Source: Candidatus Methylopumilus universalis (GTDB lineage: Bacteria; Pseudomonadota; Gammaproteobacteria; Burkholderiales; Methylophilaceae). From it: 64,000 bases of DNA. The translations under genes and the position numbers were made by a program. Below are positions 57,321 through 64,000 of this stretch, piece by piece (position 1 is the stretch's first letter; the number at the start of each line of letters is the position of its first letter). The DNA is taken from the NCBI RefSeq assembly GCF_006365315.1, contig NZ_CP040968.1, positions 1-64,000 on the forward strand, given 5' to 3'. The notes beneath the pieces were generated by a model. That model was not told where the DNA came from, did no database searches, and saw only the letters and a program-made list of their open reading frames with translations.

Positions 57321-58223
57321 ATGCAAAAGAAGTCCACGAAGCGCGAGATTGATGGCGTTTTTTTACTTAATAAGCCACTTGGATTTTCATCCAATCAAGC
57401 CTTAAAAAAAATTCAATGGTTATTGAACGCAAAAAAAGCAGGACACACAGGCACGCTTGATCCTATGGCCTCAGGGCTGCTCCCTATTTGCTTAGGTGAG
57501 GCTACAAAATTTTCACATCGCCTTCTTAATGCTAATAAAACTTATATCGCTACAGTTCAATTAGGTGTGACAACTACGACAGGCGATCAAGAAGGAGAAG
57601 TGATTTCAAAAAAAGAAGCTGTCTTCAATGAAGCTCAATTAAAAGAAACACTGCAAAAATTTATAGGTGATATTACACAAATACCCCCGATGTATTCTGC
57701 ATTGAAATTCGAAGGCAGACCTCTCTACGAGTATGCAAGGCAAGGTATTGAAATTGAGCGCAAATCTCGACAAATTACCATTTATGACATCGGGCTTATG
57801 GAATTTCAAGGCAGCGTCATGACGATTGAGGTTTCTTGCAGCAAGGGCACTTACATTCGAACTTTGGCAGAAGATATAGGGCACGCACTTGGATGTGGTG
57901 CCCATTTAAAAGGTTTGGAACGCACCCAAACGGCCAATTTTCAATTGACAGAGGCTCTGACGATTGAAGCACTTGAAGCTATGGACTCGATATCTCGAGA
58001 AAAAGTACTTTTGCCCATAGACGCTCTATTAGAAGGCCTACCATCGATTGAACTAACTTCAGCTGAAACAGAATTGATTAAAAAAGGGCAAAGCATTGAT
58101 TTTATAAGTAAAAATGAAGAAGAGTTACGTTTATACAGCGTTTCAGGCCAGTTTGTAGGAGTGGGTCAGCCCGACCTTCAAGGACGTCTTTTTCCTAAGC
58201 GCTTAATCGCAAATATATTATAA
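57321..58223 (+). CDS. truB: tRNA pseudouridine-55 synthase
   Basis: Makes the universal pseudouridine 55 in the T-loop of tRNAs. The 300-residue protein has GVFLLNKPLGFSSNQAL, KAGHTGTLDPMASGLLPICLGEATKF with the catalytic aspartate near residue 48, KTYIATVQLGVTTTTGD, and the RNA-contact segments PPMYSALKFEGRPLYEYAR and CSKGTYIRTLAEDIG. A C-terminal PUA-like part follows. It is 10 bp after rbfA and rpsO has its own promoter downstream. Confidence 0.97.
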   Translation: MQKKSTKREIDGVFLLNKPLGFSSNQALKKIQWLLNAKKAGHTGTLDPMASGLLPICLGEATKFSHRLLNANKTYIATVQLGVTTTTGDQEGEVISKKEAVFNEAQLKETLQKFIGDITQIPPMYSALKFEGRPLYEYARQGIEIERKSRQITIYDIGLMEFQGSVMTIEVSCSKGTYIRTLAEDIGHALGCGAHLKGLERTQTANFQLTEALTIEALEAMDSISREKVLLPIDALLEGLPSIELTSAETELIKKGQSIDFISKNEEELRLYSVSGQFVGVGQPDLQGRLFPKRLIANIL

Positions 58224-58231
58224 AAAACATA

Positions 58232-58260
58232 TTGTTAAATCAAAAGAATACAATTAAAAT
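58232..58260 (+). promoter_or_regulatory. Promoter of rpsO
   Basis: TTGTTA at 58232-58237, 17-bp spacer, TAAAAT at 58255-58260, between truB and rpsO. It gives a leader of about 24 nt that includes GAGGAGAG as the ribosome-binding site. Confidence 0.55.
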
Positions 58261-58290
58261 ACGCGGTTCTGAATGAGGAGAGAAGATTAA

Positions 58291-58560
58291 ATGGCATCAA
58301 CAGCAGCAGAAAGAGCCAAAGTTGTAAGTGAATATCAACAGGCAAAGAACGATACAGGATCCCCAGAAGTGCAAGTTGCACTTATCACAAGTCGTATTGG
58401 TTATTTAACAGACCATTTCAAAACCAATGCAAAAGACCATCACTCACGTCGTGGACTTTTAGCGCTTGTAAGTCAACGTAGAAAATTATTAGATTACCTT
58501 AAAGGTAAGAGTTTAGGCCGTTATCAATCATTGATTGAACGCCTTGGTTTACGTAAATAA
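58291..58560 (+). CDS. rpsO: 30S ribosomal protein S15
   Basis: 89 residues as in E. coli; binds 16S rRNA early in 30S assembly. Contains [47 protein letters not shown] and ends in [14 protein letters not shown] strong GAGGAGAG ribosome-binding site precedes the ATG, and a terminator-like hairpin lies between it and pnp, a location where many bacteria process or attenuate the rpsO-pnp transcript. Confidence 0.99.
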   Translation: MASTAAERAKVVSEYQQAKNDTGSPEVQVALITSRIGYLTDHFKTNAKDHHSRRGLLALVSQRRKLLDYLKGKSLGRYQSLIERLGLRK

Positions 58561-58617
58561 TTTTTTAACTATTTAAATTAATTAGTTTAAGAGATTTATT
58601 GATTCGTAAGTTTTGAA

Positions 58618-58661
58618 GCCGATTGCAATCCTTCTTTAAAGGAAGATGCGTCGGCTTTTTT
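58618..58661 (+). terminator. Imperfect intrinsic terminator after rpsO
   Basis: Outer stem GCCGA (58618-58622) with TCGGC (58651-58655), inner stem TCCTT/AAGGA, then six T. Read-through would feed pnp. Confidence 0.75.
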
Positions 58662-58736
58662 ATTGGATGTTAAATGTTAGTTAATGTATTCGTTATTAAG
58701 AAGTGAATAGCGGATGAAAAAAGAAAAGGGTAAATT

Positions 58737-60866
58737 ATGTTTAAAGCAATTAAGAAAAGTATTCAATTTGGTGCACACACCTTAACACTGGAAACAGGTG
58801 AAATAGCAAGACAAGCTGATGGCGCAGTATTAGTAAGTTATGGCGATACAGCGGTATTAGTGACAGTTGTAGGAAGACACGATGTAAAAGAAGGCCAAGA
58901 TTTTTTTCCACTCACAGTTGATTATCAAGAAAAAACATATGCTGCAGGTAAAATTCCTGGCGGTTTTTTCAAACGAGAAGCACGCCCAAGCGAAAAAGAG
59001 ACACTAACCTCACGTCTAATTGATCGTCCATTACGTCCTTTATTTCCAGAAAGTTTTTACAACGAAATTCAAATCGTAGCGATGGTAGTGTCATCTGACA
59101 GTGAAATTGATTCTGATATTCCAGCAATTATTGGTGCTTCAGCTGCATTAGCTATTTCCGGCATTCCTTTCTATGGACCTATTGGTGCTGCGCGCGTCGG
59201 ATATATTAACGAAGAGTATGTGACGAATCCAACAGCATCACAATTAAAAGAAAGTGAGCTCGATCTTGTGGTTGCGGCAACAGATTCGGCTGTATTGATG
59301 GTGGAATCAGAAGCAAAGGAATTACCTGAAAGCGTAATGTTAGGCGCTGTGCTTCATGGTCATAAAGAAATGCAAGCTGTGATTAAAATGATTAATGAAC
59401 TAGCTAAAGAAGTTGGCAAAGAGCCATGGGATTGGGTTGCTCCTGAGCCTGATAAAGCTCTCATTAAAAAGATTCATGATTTAGCGGCAAAGGATGTGCA
59501 TGCTGCATTTCAAATTAAATCAAAAGGCGAACGCTCAGCTAAGTTAGATGAAATTAAAAATAAAGTATTCGCAAAGCTTATTACTGAAGATACAGATACT
59601 GCTGAAACTAATAAAATTAAAAATGAATTTTTTAATTTAGAAGCAAAAACAGTGCGCACACAAATTTTAGATGGAGAGCCACGCATTGATGGACGCGATA
59701 CTCGCACAGTCAGACCGATTGCAATTAGATCAAGCGTTCTTCCAAGAACTCATGGTTCAGCACTTTTCACGCGTGGTGAAACACAAGCGCTTGTAGTTGC
59801 TACATTAGGTACAGGTCGCGATGAGCAAACTATTGATGCACTTCAAGGTGAGTATTCAGATCGCTTCATGCTTCATTACAATATGCCTCCTTACGCAACA
59901 GGCGAAACAGGACGTGTAGGCACACCTAAGCGTCGTGAAATTGGTCATGGTCGATTAGCTAAGCGTGCATTGATTGCAGTACTGCCTTCTAAAGAAGATT
60001 TTAGTTATACGATGCGTGTCGTTTCTGAAATTACAGAATCAAATGGATCAAGCTCTATGGCATCTGTATGTGGCGGTTGTTTAGCATTGATGGACGCAGG
60101 TGTCCCAATCAAAGCCCACGTAGCAGGCATTGCGATGGGTCTTATCAAAGAAGGTAATCGTGTTGCTGTTCTTACAGATATCTTAGGTGACGAAGATCAC
60201 TTGGGTGATATGGACTTTAAAGTAGCGGGTACTGAAGACGGTATTACAGCTCTTCAAATGGATATTAAAATTACAGGTATCACAACTGAAATTATGCAAG
60301 TTGCATTAAGCCAAGCAAAAGAAGGACGTGAGCATATTTTGGCGATCATGAAAAAAGAAATGAAAGGCAGCCGTCAAGAGCTATCTACATTTGCACCAAG
60401 AATTATTACTGTGAAAATTCATCCAGATAAAATTCGTGAAGTGATCGGTAAAGGTGGATCAGTGATTAAAGCCTTGACAGAAGAAACAGGTGCTACGATT
60501 GATATCGAAGATGATGGCACTATTAAGATTGCTTGTGTGGATGGTCTTCAAGGCGAAGAAGCAAAGCGCCGTATTTTAGAAATCACAGCAGAAATTGAAG
60601 TAGGTCAAATCTATGAAGGCACTGTGATTAAGATGTTAGATTTTGGCGCAATTGTATCTCTTCTTCCTGGTAAAGATGGTTTGCTTCACATTTCACAAAT
60701 TGCACATCAACGTGTGAATGCAGTGACTGACTTCTTGTCTGAAGGACAAAAAGTTAAAGTGCAAGTGATTGAAGTGGATGATAAAGGCCGTGTTCGCGTA
60801 AGTGCTAAAGCACTGATTGAGCCGCCGCCTGCTGAAGAAAAAGCAGAAAGTAAGAAAGAAGACTAA
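58737..60866 (+). CDS. pnp: Polynucleotide phosphorylase
   Basis: Phosphorolytic 3'-5' exoribonuclease and degradosome component. 709 residues (E. coli 711): two RNase PH domains (first about 15-145; second from about 310, with [23 protein letters not shown] and the active-site region [16 protein letters not shown] near 485), an alpha-helical linker, a KH domain ([22 protein letters not shown] near 560) and an S1 domain ([31 protein letters not shown], seen in parts, from about 622). AAAAGGG ribosome-binding site. It ends the operon and is followed by a bidirectional terminator. Confidence 0.98.
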   Translation: MFKAIKKSIQFGAHTLTLETGEIARQADGAVLVSYGDTAVLVTVVGRHDVKEGQDFFPLTVDYQEKTYAAGKIPGGFFKREARPSEKETLTSRLIDRPLRPLFPESFYNEIQIVAMVVSSDSEIDSDIPAIIGASAALAISGIPFYGPIGAARVGYINEEYVTNPTASQLKESELDLVVAATDSAVLMVESEAKELPESVMLGAVLHGHKEMQAVIKMINELAKEVGKEPWDWVAPEPDKALIKKIHDLAAKDVHAAFQIKSKGERSAKLDEIKNKVFAKLITEDTDTAETNKIKNEFFNLEAKTVRTQILDGEPRIDGRDTRTVRPIAIRSSVLPRTHGSALFTRGETQALVVATLGTGRDEQTIDALQGEYSDRFMLHYNMPPYATGETGRVGTPKRREIGHGRLAKRALIAVLPSKEDFSYTMRVVSEITESNGSSSMASVCGGCLALMDAGVPIKAHVAGIAMGLIKEGNRVAVLTDILGDEDHLGDMDFKVAGTEDGITALQMDIKITGITTEIMQVALSQAKEGREHILAIMKKEMKGSRQELSTFAPRIITVKIHPDKIREVIGKGGSVIKALTEETGATIDIEDDGTIKIACVDGLQGEEAKRRILEITAEIEVGQIYEGTVIKMLDFGAIVSLLPGKDGLLHISQIAHQRVNAVTDFLSEGQKVKVQVIEVDDKGRVRVSAKALIEPPPAEEKAESKKED

Positions 60867-60892
60867 TTTGTTTTAGATAGATTTAAGACAAT

Positions 60893-60919
60893 AAAAAACC
60901 CGGGATTCCCGGGTTTTTT
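60893..60919. terminator. Bidirectional intrinsic terminator between pnp and dksA
   Basis: Arms AAAAAACCCGGG (60893-60904) and CCCGGGTTTTTT (60908-60919) around loop ATT: a perfect 12-bp stem with T-runs on both strands, serving both convergent genes. Confidence 0.95.
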
Positions 60920-60933
60920 ATTTTAACAAATCA

Positions 60934-61698
60934 TTATCCCGCCATTTGTTTTTCGCGGATTTCATCAAGCGTTTTGCAATCAATGCAAAGTGTTGCGGTA
61001 GGACGTGCTTCTAAACGTTTTAAACCGATTTCTTCACCACAGCCTGCGCAGTATCCATAATCTTGGCTTTCGATATTTCTTAAAGTCTCATCTATTTTTT
61101 TGATAAGTTTGCGTTCACGATCACGATTTCTAAGTTCAAGCGCCATATCAGATTCTTGGCTTGCGCGATCATTAGGATCTGCATGTGAAGTCAGTTCATC
61201 TTGCATCGTGTGCACAGTGCGATCGATATCCTGGCTTAATTCCGCTTTCCATTCATTAAGAATCGAGCGGAAATGATTAAGCTGGCTTTTGCTCATGTAG
61301 CCTTCACCTTTTTTAGCTTCATAAGATCTAAATTGTTTTAGGCCTTTTTGAGGTGAGCCTTTAACTTTAAGCGGGACAATTTTTGCAGGGGTAGGCTTCT
61401 TAGCTACAACCATTTTAGGCGCTGGTTTTTTATTCACTACGACTTTTTTAGCTAAAACCTTTTTCGGTGCCGGCTTTTTCTTAGCAACGACTTTTTTAGG
61501 CGCTGGTTTTTTCTTAGCCACTACTTTTTTAATTGGAGCTTTTTTCTTGGCTACAACTTTTTTAGCTATAACCTTTTTCGGTGCCGGCTTTTTCTTAGCA
61601 ACGACTTTTTTAGGCGCTGGTTTTTTCTTAGCCACTACTTTTTTAATTGGAGCTTTTTTCCTAGCTACAACTTTTTTAGCTACTTTTTTAACTGCCAT
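60934..61698 (-). CDS. dksA: DksA with a long Lys/Pro/Ala-repeat N-terminal tail
   Basis: 254 residues. From about residue 130 (GYMSKSQLNHFRSILNEW) to the end it is canonical DksA, which binds the RNA polymerase secondary channel and works with ppGpp: coiled-coil tip aspartates D174 and D177 in DPNDRASQ, the NRDRERKLIKKI helix, zinc cysteines C217, C220, C238 and C241, and C-terminal LDEIREKQMAG. Residues 1-115 are instead repeats of KKVVAKKKPAPKK and KKAPIKK, like a histone-H1 tail. E. coli DksA is 151 residues with about 33 residues before the equivalent point. The tail is inside the same frame with no better internal start: the Met at 135 lacks a clear ribosome-binding site. Nucleic-acid binding by the tail is inference. 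Confidence 0.93.
   Translation of the reverse strand: MAVKKVAKKVVARKKAPIKKVVAKKKPAPKKVVAKKKPAPKKVIAKKVVAKKKAPIKKVVAKKKPAPKKVVAKKKPAPKKVLAKKVVVNKKPAPKMVVAKKPTPAKIVPLKVKGSPQKGLKQFRSYEAKKGEGYMSKSQLNHFRSILNEWKAELSQDIDRTVHTMQDELTSHADPNDRASQESDMALELRNRDRERKLIKKIDETLRNIESQDYGYCAGCGEEIGLKRLEARPTATLCIDCKTLDEIREKQMAG
61442..61683. repeat. Tandem 114-bp repeat encoding the DksA tail
   Basis: Two near-identical 114-bp units (about 61442-61555 and 61556-61669) plus a partial third. Each encodes a 38-residue block containing one KAPIKK and two KKKPAPKKV units. Differences between the copies are few (for example ataacc against aaaacc). Confidence 0.9.
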
Positions 61699-61795
61699 TT
61701 TTTAATCCTAAAGTAAAAACAAATGAAAATAATCGCGAAAGTTTACACTGATCGACTATGAAAGCAAGATGTAATTGACCTATTTTTACGACTAT

Positions 61796-62650
61796 TTATT
61801 GGGTAGATAGCTTTTGTGCGAGAAGCGTATTTTCCATTAATGTTGCAACCGTCATAGGACCTACCCCCCCTGGTACAGGGGTGATAAAACCGGCCCTTGT
61901 TTTGGCGATATCAAATTCAATGTCACCTACAATCTTTCCACTCTCAAGCCTGTTAATGCCAATATCAATGACAATTGCCCCAGGTTTAATCCAACTTCCC
62001 TTAATCATGCCTGGAATACCAACCGCAGCTATAACGATGTCTGCCAATTCAATTTTTTGTTGGAGATGTTGGGTATAGCGATGACATATAGTGACAGTAC
62101 AGCCTGCTAACAGAAGCTCTAAGCCCATAGGGCGACCTACATGATTGGATGCACCCACGACGATTGCATCAAGTCCTCGGGTTGAAAGCTGGGTGGCTTC
62201 AATAAGTTTCATGACACCGTATGGAGTACAAGATCTTAATTGGGGCTGCCTTATTGCTAAAAGACCAATATTCTTAGGATGAAATCCATCGACATCTTTA
62301 TGTGGTGAAATAGTCTCAAAAATGACGTCATTATTAATATGAGCAGGCAAAGGCGACTGAACTAAGATGCCGTCGATATTGGCGTCATTATTTAATGTTT
62401 CAATAAGCGTTATAAGTTCTTTTTCAGATGTTTCATTAGGTAAATCATAAGCAATCGATTTCACACCTATTTTTTCACAGGCCAACCGTTTATTTTTGAC
62501 ATAGATGGACGACGCAGGATCAGAACCTACAAGAATGACCGCTAAGCTCGGATTTTGAATACCTTCTTTTGATCTCACGCCAATTTCTTTTTTGAGATCT
62601 TGAAGAAGATTTTCAGCAACCGATTTTCCATCAATTATCTTGGCTGTCAT
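61796..62650 (-). CDS. folD: Bifunctional methylenetetrahydrofolate dehydrogenase/cyclohydrolase
   Basis: Interconverts 5,10-methylene-, methenyl- and 10-formyl-tetrahydrofolate, supplying one-carbon units. 284 residues with the active-site segment [18 protein letters not shown] (Lys of the YxxxK pair near residue 53), [14 protein letters not shown] near 95, [11 protein letters not shown] near 120, the NADP-binding [17 protein letters not shown] near 165 and [18 protein letters not shown] at the end. In a methylotroph this step can also carry formaldehyde/formate flux, but that is context only. Confidence 0.98.
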   Translation of the reverse strand: MTAKIIDGKSVAENLLQDLKKEIGVRSKEGIQNPSLAVILVGSDPASSIYVKNKRLACEKIGVKSIAYDLPNETSEKELITLIETLNNDANIDGILVQSPLPAHINNDVIFETISPHKDVDGFHPKNIGLLAIRQPQLRSCTPYGVMKLIEATQLSTRGLDAIVVGASNHVGRPMGLELLLAGCTVTICHRYTQHLQQKIELADIVIAAVGIPGMIKGSWIKPGAIVIDIGINRLESGKIVGDIEFDIAKTRAGFITPVPGGVGPMTVATLMENTLLAQKLSTQ

Positions 62651-62786
62651 GGATTGATCAATGAATAAAAGACATCATTTTAACATATTGAATTTTTAAC
62701 TATATCCATACTGGTTGAATCTTTTGTAAGAAGAGGTATCGAAGAGTATGATTAATATAAATTATTTTTTAAAGGAGCTTAAGGCT

Positions 62787-63083
62787 ATGAAGAAAAGTGT
62801 CTGGTTAATTTCACTGGGATTAATTTTTGGTTTAAATACACCTATTTTTGCAGCACATGATGGTGCGGGCGAACATTGTAAAATGCATACAAAAAAATCA
62901 TTTGAAGAAGCGGATATTGATCGTGATGGAACGCTTGATCGTGAAGAAGCAAAGGTTGTTTGCAAAGAAGATTTCGATCTTATGGATAAAGACCGTGATG
63001 GCACATTGTCCAAAGAAGAACTTAATGCATGTAAGGGTAAAAAAGGTAAATCAGGCCATAAAAAAGCCGCTAAACCAGCGTAA
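62787..63083 (+). CDS. Secreted EF-hand protein with two metal-binding loops
   Basis: I start at the ATG at 62787, 9 nt after a strong AAAGGAG; an upstream in-frame ATG (62748) would disrupt the signal peptide. The 98-residue product has a signal peptide (about 1-22, ending PIFA-A) and two EF-hand loops: DIDRDGTLDREE (43-54) and DKDRDGTLSKEE (67-78), then a Lys/Gly/Ala tail (KGKKGKSGHKKAAKPA). Calcium binding is the default expectation. The first loop also has Asp at position 9 and DGTLD, as in lanmodulin, though it lacks Pro at position 2. Three cysteines (31, 59, 82) could form disulfides. Confidence 0.8.
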   Translation: MKKSVWLISLGLIFGLNTPIFAAHDGAGEHCKMHTKKSFEEADIDRDGTLDREEAKVVCKEDFDLMDKDRDGTLSKEELNACKGKKGKSGHKKAAKPA

Positions 63084-63157
63084 ATAGAAGAAATCATGAG
63101 GGCTAAGATGGCCGCTTCATTTGACCTACGCCCTTAATTAGGCTATATTCTCGGCCT

Positions 63158-63234
63158 CGGGGTGTAGCGTAGCCTGGTAGCGCGCCTGCTTTGGGAGCAG
63201 GATGTCGGGAGTTCGAATCTCTCCACCCCGACCA
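63158..63234 (+). tRNA. tRNA-Pro (anticodon UGG)
   Basis: 77 nt including an encoded CCA. Acceptor CGGGGTG pairs with CACCCCG, the anticodon arm CCTGC-TTTGGGA-GCAGG presents TGG, and the T-arm GGGAG-TTCGAAT-CTCTC (one G-T pair) is present. First of three tRNA genes in a row. Confidence 0.97.
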
Positions 63235-63297
63235 GATTTAGCATCTTACTTTTTATAGAAAAAAAGGATTTTCTGTAACACGCTTTGTGTTGTTAAG

Positions 63298-63374
63298 CTG
63301 CCCGTAGCTCAACTGGATAGAGCACCAACCTTCTAAGTTGGGGGTTACAGGTTCAATTCCTGTCGGGCAGGCCA
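63298..63374 (+). tRNA. tRNA-Arg (anticodon UCU)
   Basis: 77 nt including CCA. Acceptor CTGCCCG (63298-63304) pairs with CGGGCAG (63364-63370); anticodon arm CCAAC-CTTCTAA-GTTGG presents TCT; T-loop GTTCAATTC. It decodes AGA, a common Arg codon in AT-rich genomes. Confidence 0.97.
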
Positions 63375-63388
63375 ATTTTTAGTTCATT

Positions 63389-63465
63389 GGTGGCTGTAGC
63401 TCAGTTGGTAGAGTCCAGGATTGTGATTCCTGTTGTCGTGGGTTCGAGCCCCATCAGCCACCCCA
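63389..63465 (+). tRNA. tRNA-His (anticodon GUG)
   Basis: Acceptor GTGGCTG (63390-63396) pairs with CAGCCAC (63455-63461). The extra G at 63389 (position -1) can pair with discriminator C 63462, the histidine identity element. Anticodon arm CAGGA-TTGTGAT-TCCTG presents GTG; CCA is encoded at 63463-63465. Confidence 0.97.
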
Positions 63466-63540
63466 GTTTTTTAAATGCATTGAATCAACAGTTAATAGAC
63501 GATATAGTCATTTCAACTTTAATTAATGTTTAATGCATGC

Positions 63541-64000
63541 ATGGACGATCAGCAACTTCTTCGATATAGCCGTCATATCTTATTGCCTGATATTGAGTAT
63601 CAGGGGCAAGAAAAACTTCTTCATAGTCATATTCTTATTGTAGGTGCAGGTGGTTTAGGCGCACCTATTGCAATCTATTGCGCAGCTGCTGGCGTTGGAA
63701 AAATGACCATATGTGATTTTGACGATGTAGATTTAAGTAACTTACAAAGACAAATCATTCATGACACACAATCAGTCGGTGTGAATAAAGCCTCTTCCGC
63801 AAAACAGTTTATTCAATTACTTAATCCAGATGTAGAAGTTATTGCAGTGACAGAAAAACAAACTGAAGCAAGTATGAAAGTCATTGCAAAAGATGTGGAT
63901 GTCATTATTGATGGCTCAGATAATTTTGCGACAAGGTATGCGCTTAATCGAATTGCAGTGGAGTTAAAAAAGCCTTTAGTTTCCGGTGCTGCTGTAGGAT
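63541..64000 (+). CDS. MoeB/ThiF family adenylyltransferase (5' part, cut by window end)
   Basis: An open frame from ATG 63541 to the last base of the window, 153 codons so far. It starts MDDQQLLRYSRHILLPDIEYQGQEKL (seen in parts), with the nucleotide-binding motif ILIVGAGGLGAPIAIYCAAAG near residue 30, the DFDDVDLSNLQRQIIH segment near 60 and the substrate-site DGSDNFATRYALN near 125. These E1-like enzymes adenylate the C-terminus of MoaD or ThiS for molybdopterin or thiamine synthesis. MoeB and ThiF cannot be separated from this half. No good ribosome-binding site is visible. Confidence 0.93.
   Translation, partial: MDDQQLLRYSRHILLPDIEYQGQEKLLHSHILIVGAGGLGAPIAIYCAAAGVGKMTICDFDDVDLSNLQRQIIHDTQSVGVNKASSAKQFIQLLNPDVEVIAVTEKQTEASMKVIAKDVDVIIDGSDNFATRYALNRIAVELKKPLVSGAAVG

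Noticed and set aside
61442-61683. CRISPR-like or non-coding repeat array
   Set aside because: Units are directly adjacent with no unique spacers and encode an uninterrupted Lys/Pro-rich reading frame of DksA.
62762-63097. 111-codon minus-strand frame opposite the EF-hand gene
   Set aside because: Antisense Ser-rich reading; the plus-strand gene has a strong ribosome-binding site, signal peptide and two EF-hand loops.

Overview
The window begins exactly at the dnaA start codon and carries the classical dnaA-dnaN-gyrB origin block, so it looks like coordinate 1 of a chromosome. The DNA is AT-rich and densely packed with short intergenic gaps. The gene order (argH divergent from hemC-hemD; rph-rdgB-hemW divergent from yicC-gmk-rpoZ-spoT-ridA-recG; dsbD-tlpA-aroQ-accB-accC-prmA; rimP-nusA-infB-rbfA-truB-rpsO-pnp) is that of a betaproteobacterium. 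A small-genome methylotroph of the Methylophilales is my best guess, but that is inference from order and composition; no methanol-oxidation gene lies in the window.

Layout. 1-6.1 kb: dnaA, a DnaA-box-rich gap (probable oriC), dnaN, gyrB and an OxyR regulator. 6.1-12.1 kb (minus): a DUF2892 protein with a histone-H1-like tail, prmA, accC, accB, aroQ, a TlpA-like thioredoxin and dsbD. 12.2-13.7 kb: fxsA and a ferredoxin-reductase. 13.7-17.8 kb: a small secreted Ala/Lys/Pro protein, a membrane protein, hemD, hemC and argH. 17.8-23.4 kb: a complete tripartite RND efflux operon. 23.5-25.4 kb: a VIT-family transporter, a small membrane protein, a tiny ArfA-like gene containing an internal hairpin, and marC. 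25.4-29.4 kb: two radical-SAM genes, a DUF442 phosphatase-like protein, rdgB and rph. 29.5-36.5 kb: yicC, gmk, rpoZ, spoT, ridA, recG, ubiC. 36.6-44.4 kb: an accessory block (tonB-like gene, a 1736-residue two-partner-secretion exoprotein containing a perfect 685-bp internal duplication, and its outer-membrane transporter) lying between ubiC and ubiA. 44.5-51 kb: ubiA, rplM-rpsI, argC, a coiled-coil membrane protein, bactofilin, erpA, gltA, anmK. 51.1-60.9 kb: tyrS and the nusA-infB-pnp translation/RNA operon. 60.9-64 kb: a DksA with a long Lys-rich tail, folD, a periplasmic EF-hand protein, three tRNA genes (Pro, Arg, His) and the 5' part of a MoeB/ThiF gene cut by the window end.

Most of the window is core housekeeping. 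The parts most worth a second look are the 46-codon ArfA-like ORF with a perfect 13-bp internal inverted repeat (24589-24729), the TPS locus with its identical duplication, the repeated appearance of Lys/Ala/Pro-rich low-complexity tails on unrelated proteins (including DksA), the EF-hand protein with lanmodulin-like loops, a CUG start proposed for recG, a terminator hairpin just after the probable rimP-nusA promoter, and a TetR-type operator palindrome before the efflux operon with no repressor gene beside it.
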